Shown here: positions 63,201 through 64,000 of the stretch, in pieces
Position numbering within the stretch: the stretch's first letter is position 1
Layout of the letters: each line of letters opens with the position of its first letter
Virus record (IMG/VR): IMGVR_UViG_3300020182_000010
Location: 91,153-155,152 of that record
Strand: one strand, 5' to 3'
Length of the DNA stretch: 64,000 bases
Origin: a virus
Notes under the pieces: generated by a model
Database searches by the model: none
The model's input: the letters and a program-made list of their open reading frames with translations, nothing else
Told to the model about the DNA's origin: nothing
Translations under genes and position numbers: made by a program

Positions 63201-64000
63201 AAGGAGATTGTTCAATAGAATCGACATTAATGGAAATACTATTGTATGACGCTGTGCTTACATCAAAACCGGTGGATAGTGTGTATTGAAATATATCTTT
63301 AGTGCCAAACCCAACAACATACATCTTAGTACCATCAATGTTGAAAGTTATGTCACTAGCAAGACTAGCCTGACTAGATATACCAAAGAAGACATTACTG
63401 TATGCAATTGTGCTTAAATCATAAGCAGTAGACAAACCATATTGATATACTTTGCCGTCACTGAACCCAACAATATACAACTTAGTGCCATCATCATTGA
63501 AATCAAATCCATAAGTAGAAGATTCTTGTGCAGATGAATCAAAGCTAACATTATTGTATGTGGATGTACTTAGATCGAAGGCAGTGGAAAGATCATACTC
63601 GTATATAACACCTGAAGAGTCCAGCATATACATCTTAGTGCCATTATCGTTGAATTTCATACCAGTAGGATAGTTGCTCTGGGAAACTACACTAAGAGTA
63701 ATATTGTCATATGACACCAGAGACATATCAGCAGTCCAACCTGCTGTTGCGGTAGGTGCCGTGTGACCCATATCCGGTACATCATTGGCATCAAAATAAT
63801 ATGTACGATACGTATCATCATTTCCTCTGAATACTATGTTATCTCCCGCTTGTGAAACGAATGCTTTTGTATGTGTTTCGTTTAAATTATCAATTCCATA
63901 GTCATTATTATATGTCGTAGTAGATATATCATTTGGAGTTCCCATAATATACTGATGAAGTTCTTCTATACCTAAACTATTTTCTCCATATACGTTAAAT
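57226..64000 (-). CDS. Giant beta-propeller tail adhesin, 5' end beyond window
   Basis: The frame is open to the right edge: 18 more residues (FNVYGENSLGIEELHQYI) precede the first Met, and ELHQYI matches the repeat motif, so the Met is not the start. At least 2,257 residues are present. The protein is built of about 45-residue propeller-blade motifs of the type F-N-x-D-G-T-K-M-Y-x-x-x...I-Y-E-Y-D-L-S-T-x-x-D-x-S-T-x-x-Y. A five-unit superrepeat of about 277 residues lies in the middle. There is no signal peptide in view. Size and position beside other fibre genes suggest a host-binding tail protein. Confidence 0.75.
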   Translation of the reverse strand, partial: FNVYGENSLGIEELHQYIMGTPNDISTTTYNNDYGIDNLNETHTKAFVSQAGDNIVFRGNDDTYRTYYFDANDVPDMGHTAPTATAGWTADMSLVSYDNITLSVVSQSNYPTGMKFNDNGTKMYMLDSSGVIYEYDLSTAFDLSTSTYNNVSFDSSAQESSTYGFDFNDDGTKLYIVGFSDGKVYQYGLSTAYDLSTIAYSNVFFGISSQASLASDITFNIDGTKMYVVGFGTKDIFQYTLSTGFDVSTASYNSISINVDSIEQSPFSIEFNPDGTKMYMVGNNLDTVQQFSLTSAFDISTATYDNVSFGVSNEEGSPADVIFSTDGSKMYIAGSNGELHQYSTGVVPSATSSIDITVSPIALKKTWEIPMDGYNGLQGFVNGGNKLITTSGTTITAHNMSTPYDITTITGTTSGSASHQRSAPIGRAKLNSDGTKMYLRWGYQPSYGSFRHELQEYNLSTPFDPASLTSVAKITSGWAGSYLHDFDLSYDGTSLYILSNTNIIYQYRLNTPFSISGKYLTGGTFNAGTLDSTPTHLDISNDGTKMFVYGRGDDVTYQLDLSTPYDLSTAVYNGVKSTSFPGATATAISDDGSRVVVQPDNEQRLTLYSMNGDLPVVLTPVAGASNFNGDITASPIALKKTWEISMNAYNGLQSYVDSGNKLITISGASITAHNMSTPYDITTITGSTTGTTGHYRGTELEIAKLNSDGTKMYVRWGYQPSYGSFRHELQEYDLSTPFDPASLTSVRKINSYYQGIYDYIDDFAFSYDSTKMYIMYETNIIYEYVMVVPGSLENIYWTGVTFNVGTLDSTVTRMNISNDGTKMRIYGRGDDVTYQLDLSTPFDLSTISYNNVKSTSFPDATVTVISDDGSRVVVQSDNEQRLTLYSMNGDLPVVLTPAAGASNFNGDITASPIALKKTWEISMNAYNGLQSYVDSGNKLITISGASITAHNMSTPYDITTITGSTTGTTGHYRGTELEIAKLNSDGTKMYVRWGYQPSYGSFRHELQEYDLSTPFDPASLTSVRKINSYYQGIYDYIDDFAFSYDSTKMYIMYETNIIYEYVMVVPGSLENIYWTGVTFNVGTLDSTVTRMNISNDGTKMRIYGRGDDVTYQLDFATPFDLSTISYNDVKSTSFPDATATAISDDGSRVVVQPDNEQRLTLYSMNGDLPVVLTPVAGPASNFNGDITASPIALKKTWEISMNAYNGLQGFVDGGNKLITISGASITAHNMSTPYDITTITGSTTGTTGHYRGTELEIAKLNSDGTKMYVRWGYQPSYGSFRHELQEYDLSTPFDPASLTSVRKINSYYQGIYDYIDDFAFSYDSTKMYIMYETNIIYEYVMVVPGSLENIYWTGVTFNVGTLDSTVTRMNISNDGTKMRIYGRGDDVTYQLDLSTPFDLSTISYNDVKSTSFPGAAATAISDDGSRVVVQPTNEQRLTLYSMNGDLPVVLTPVAGPAWAGDITVPFATTSKTYSSTTMNGGYNGFVDNGNKFITTNGASITAHNMSTPYDIATVTSTTTGTTGHYRGTAIERAKLNSDGTKMYVRWGYQPSYGSFRHELQEYDLSTPFDPASLTSIRKISGYYDGIYNYVDDFAFSYDSTKMYIMYDTNIIYEYVMTTPGSLENIYWNGVTFNVGTLDSTPTYLDISNDGTKIFVYGLGGDRTYQLDLSTPFDLSTAVYNGVKSEQRNTGYGMWISDDGNSVSGRITSNTIVTYKIDGTADAVYPTVTTPSGYMSDWNFDFNYIIDQHKNHTSIGTYDHILFISNDGSKLYQSNGNTKVIHQYNLGVAYDVTSKSNSYSTGTFNNLTDYVECMWMSSDGVNMYIGDYDNKLYHYILGTPFDISTAVYTAVNSSVNSITQLRSIEFNPDGIGFNLYYETGQIVKQYICATPWDITTAYWTGTSHVFEGQYTPISFQMSSNGAKVYTYTQEDDTLREYALTTAWDINTISTTPSNSHFFRNTGTIHIAANGSLLTASTGNNYQVYSIDGSAYTPVTATGSSITWAADLQGLTYDTGISYEPSSNTDNFIFSDDGTNMYTSNGGYVTQHTLSTPYDISTASLTHTTYLRDDVGVYNAVTDQIRGMHINSTGTKFYVIDHLNPCSMYQFDFGTPFDISTITATSGTYKRFMRPNSSITDFTMSYDGKIMLHTSGEYIVERVLATPFDISTEYRTSNTYWLGDLDTSIKSLQFSSDGSALYAFGTEGNSMYELPMTTAYDITTISYAGITKRVPYSTNARLSSDGSKMYVRIGTIFYQYTSD
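58800..62920 (-). repeat. Five-unit tandem superrepeat, about 831 bp per unit
   Basis: The segment holding ACACCAGTCC or a close variant starts near 62431, 61600, 60769, 59935 and 59110, giving steps of 831, 831, 834 and 825 bp, all multiples of 3. The three inner copies (about 59.65-62.1 kb) are nearly identical, including silent positions; the outer ones differ more. This shows recent duplication or gene conversion within the adhesin gene. Confidence 0.9.

Noticed and set aside
1-64000. Prophage or host chromosome origin of the accessory genes at 5-11 kb
   Set aside because: No integrase, attachment site or housekeeping gene is present, and the accessory genes share late promoters and spacing style with clear phage genes. 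A chimeric assembly cannot be excluded without read coverage.

Overview
The window is a 64 kb piece of a large, strictly lytic, T4-like marine myovirus, cut inside a gene at both ends. Evidence for the T4-like backbone: terminase large subunit gp17, UvsX recombinase, gp32, UvsY, UvsW helicase, gp41 helicase, gp61 primase, NrdA/NrdB, a PAAR spike tip, virion proteins, and T4-type late promoters (core TATAAATA). The DNA is AT-rich and nearly all genes lie on the minus strand. No integrase, repressor, tRNA or CRISPR array was seen. The host is probably an alphaproteobacterium: the phage carries a permuted two-piece tmRNA of the alphaproteobacterial type and a DUF1127 gene, and many of its sigma70-type promoters hold a GANTC (CcrM) site between the -35 and -10 boxes.

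Layout. 0-5 kb: a late-expressed enzyme cassette (sulfotransferase-like fragment, SGNH-like protein, three 2-oxoglutarate/Fe oxygenase-type proteins, a GNAT-like protein, a radical SAM enzyme and a small unknown protein). One oxygenase has Ala in place of the metal-binding Asp (HxA), as in Fe/2OG halogenases. 5-11 kb: accessory genes, namely tmRNA, alpha/beta hydrolase, cobalamin-binding corrinoid protein, outer-membrane beta-barrel with signal peptide, CDF metal exporter, NAD-sugar epimerase, and on the plus strand a four-gene cassette of tiny proteins including DUF1127. 11-15 kb: small genes, most with a private promoter, resembling a host-takeover region. 15-30.6 kb: virion genes (PAAR tip, Sm-like protein, fibre, scaffold-like protein, a nucleotidyltransferase/ligase-like fusion). 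30.6-52.8 kb: DNA replication, recombination and nucleotide metabolism, a methyltransferase beside a possible nuclease, ClpP, and many small genes. 53-64 kb: virion protein, terminase, cupredoxin-like fibre, and a giant beta-propeller adhesin of more than 2,250 residues that runs off the right edge.

Regulation is unusually readable. Three promoter types recur. (1) TTGACA-N17-TATAAA-like promoters with GAATC in the spacer and a 25-40 nt leader, at small genes and the AAA ATPase gene. (2) Leaderless sigma70-type promoters whose -10 box ends at a fixed distance before the ATG, at the exonuclease, gp41, primase and UvsW genes. (3) T4-like late promoters DATAAATA, at virion, terminase-region and accessory genes. 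In seven places a rho-independent terminator is joined almost directly to the -35 box of the next promoter.

The features most worth attention are the permuted tmRNA, the GANTC-in-spacer promoters (which match the placement used by the host GcrA/CcrM system), the HxA halogenase candidate, and the porin/CDF/corrinoid/DUF1127 accessory set. All functional names come from reading motifs by eye; no database search was run.
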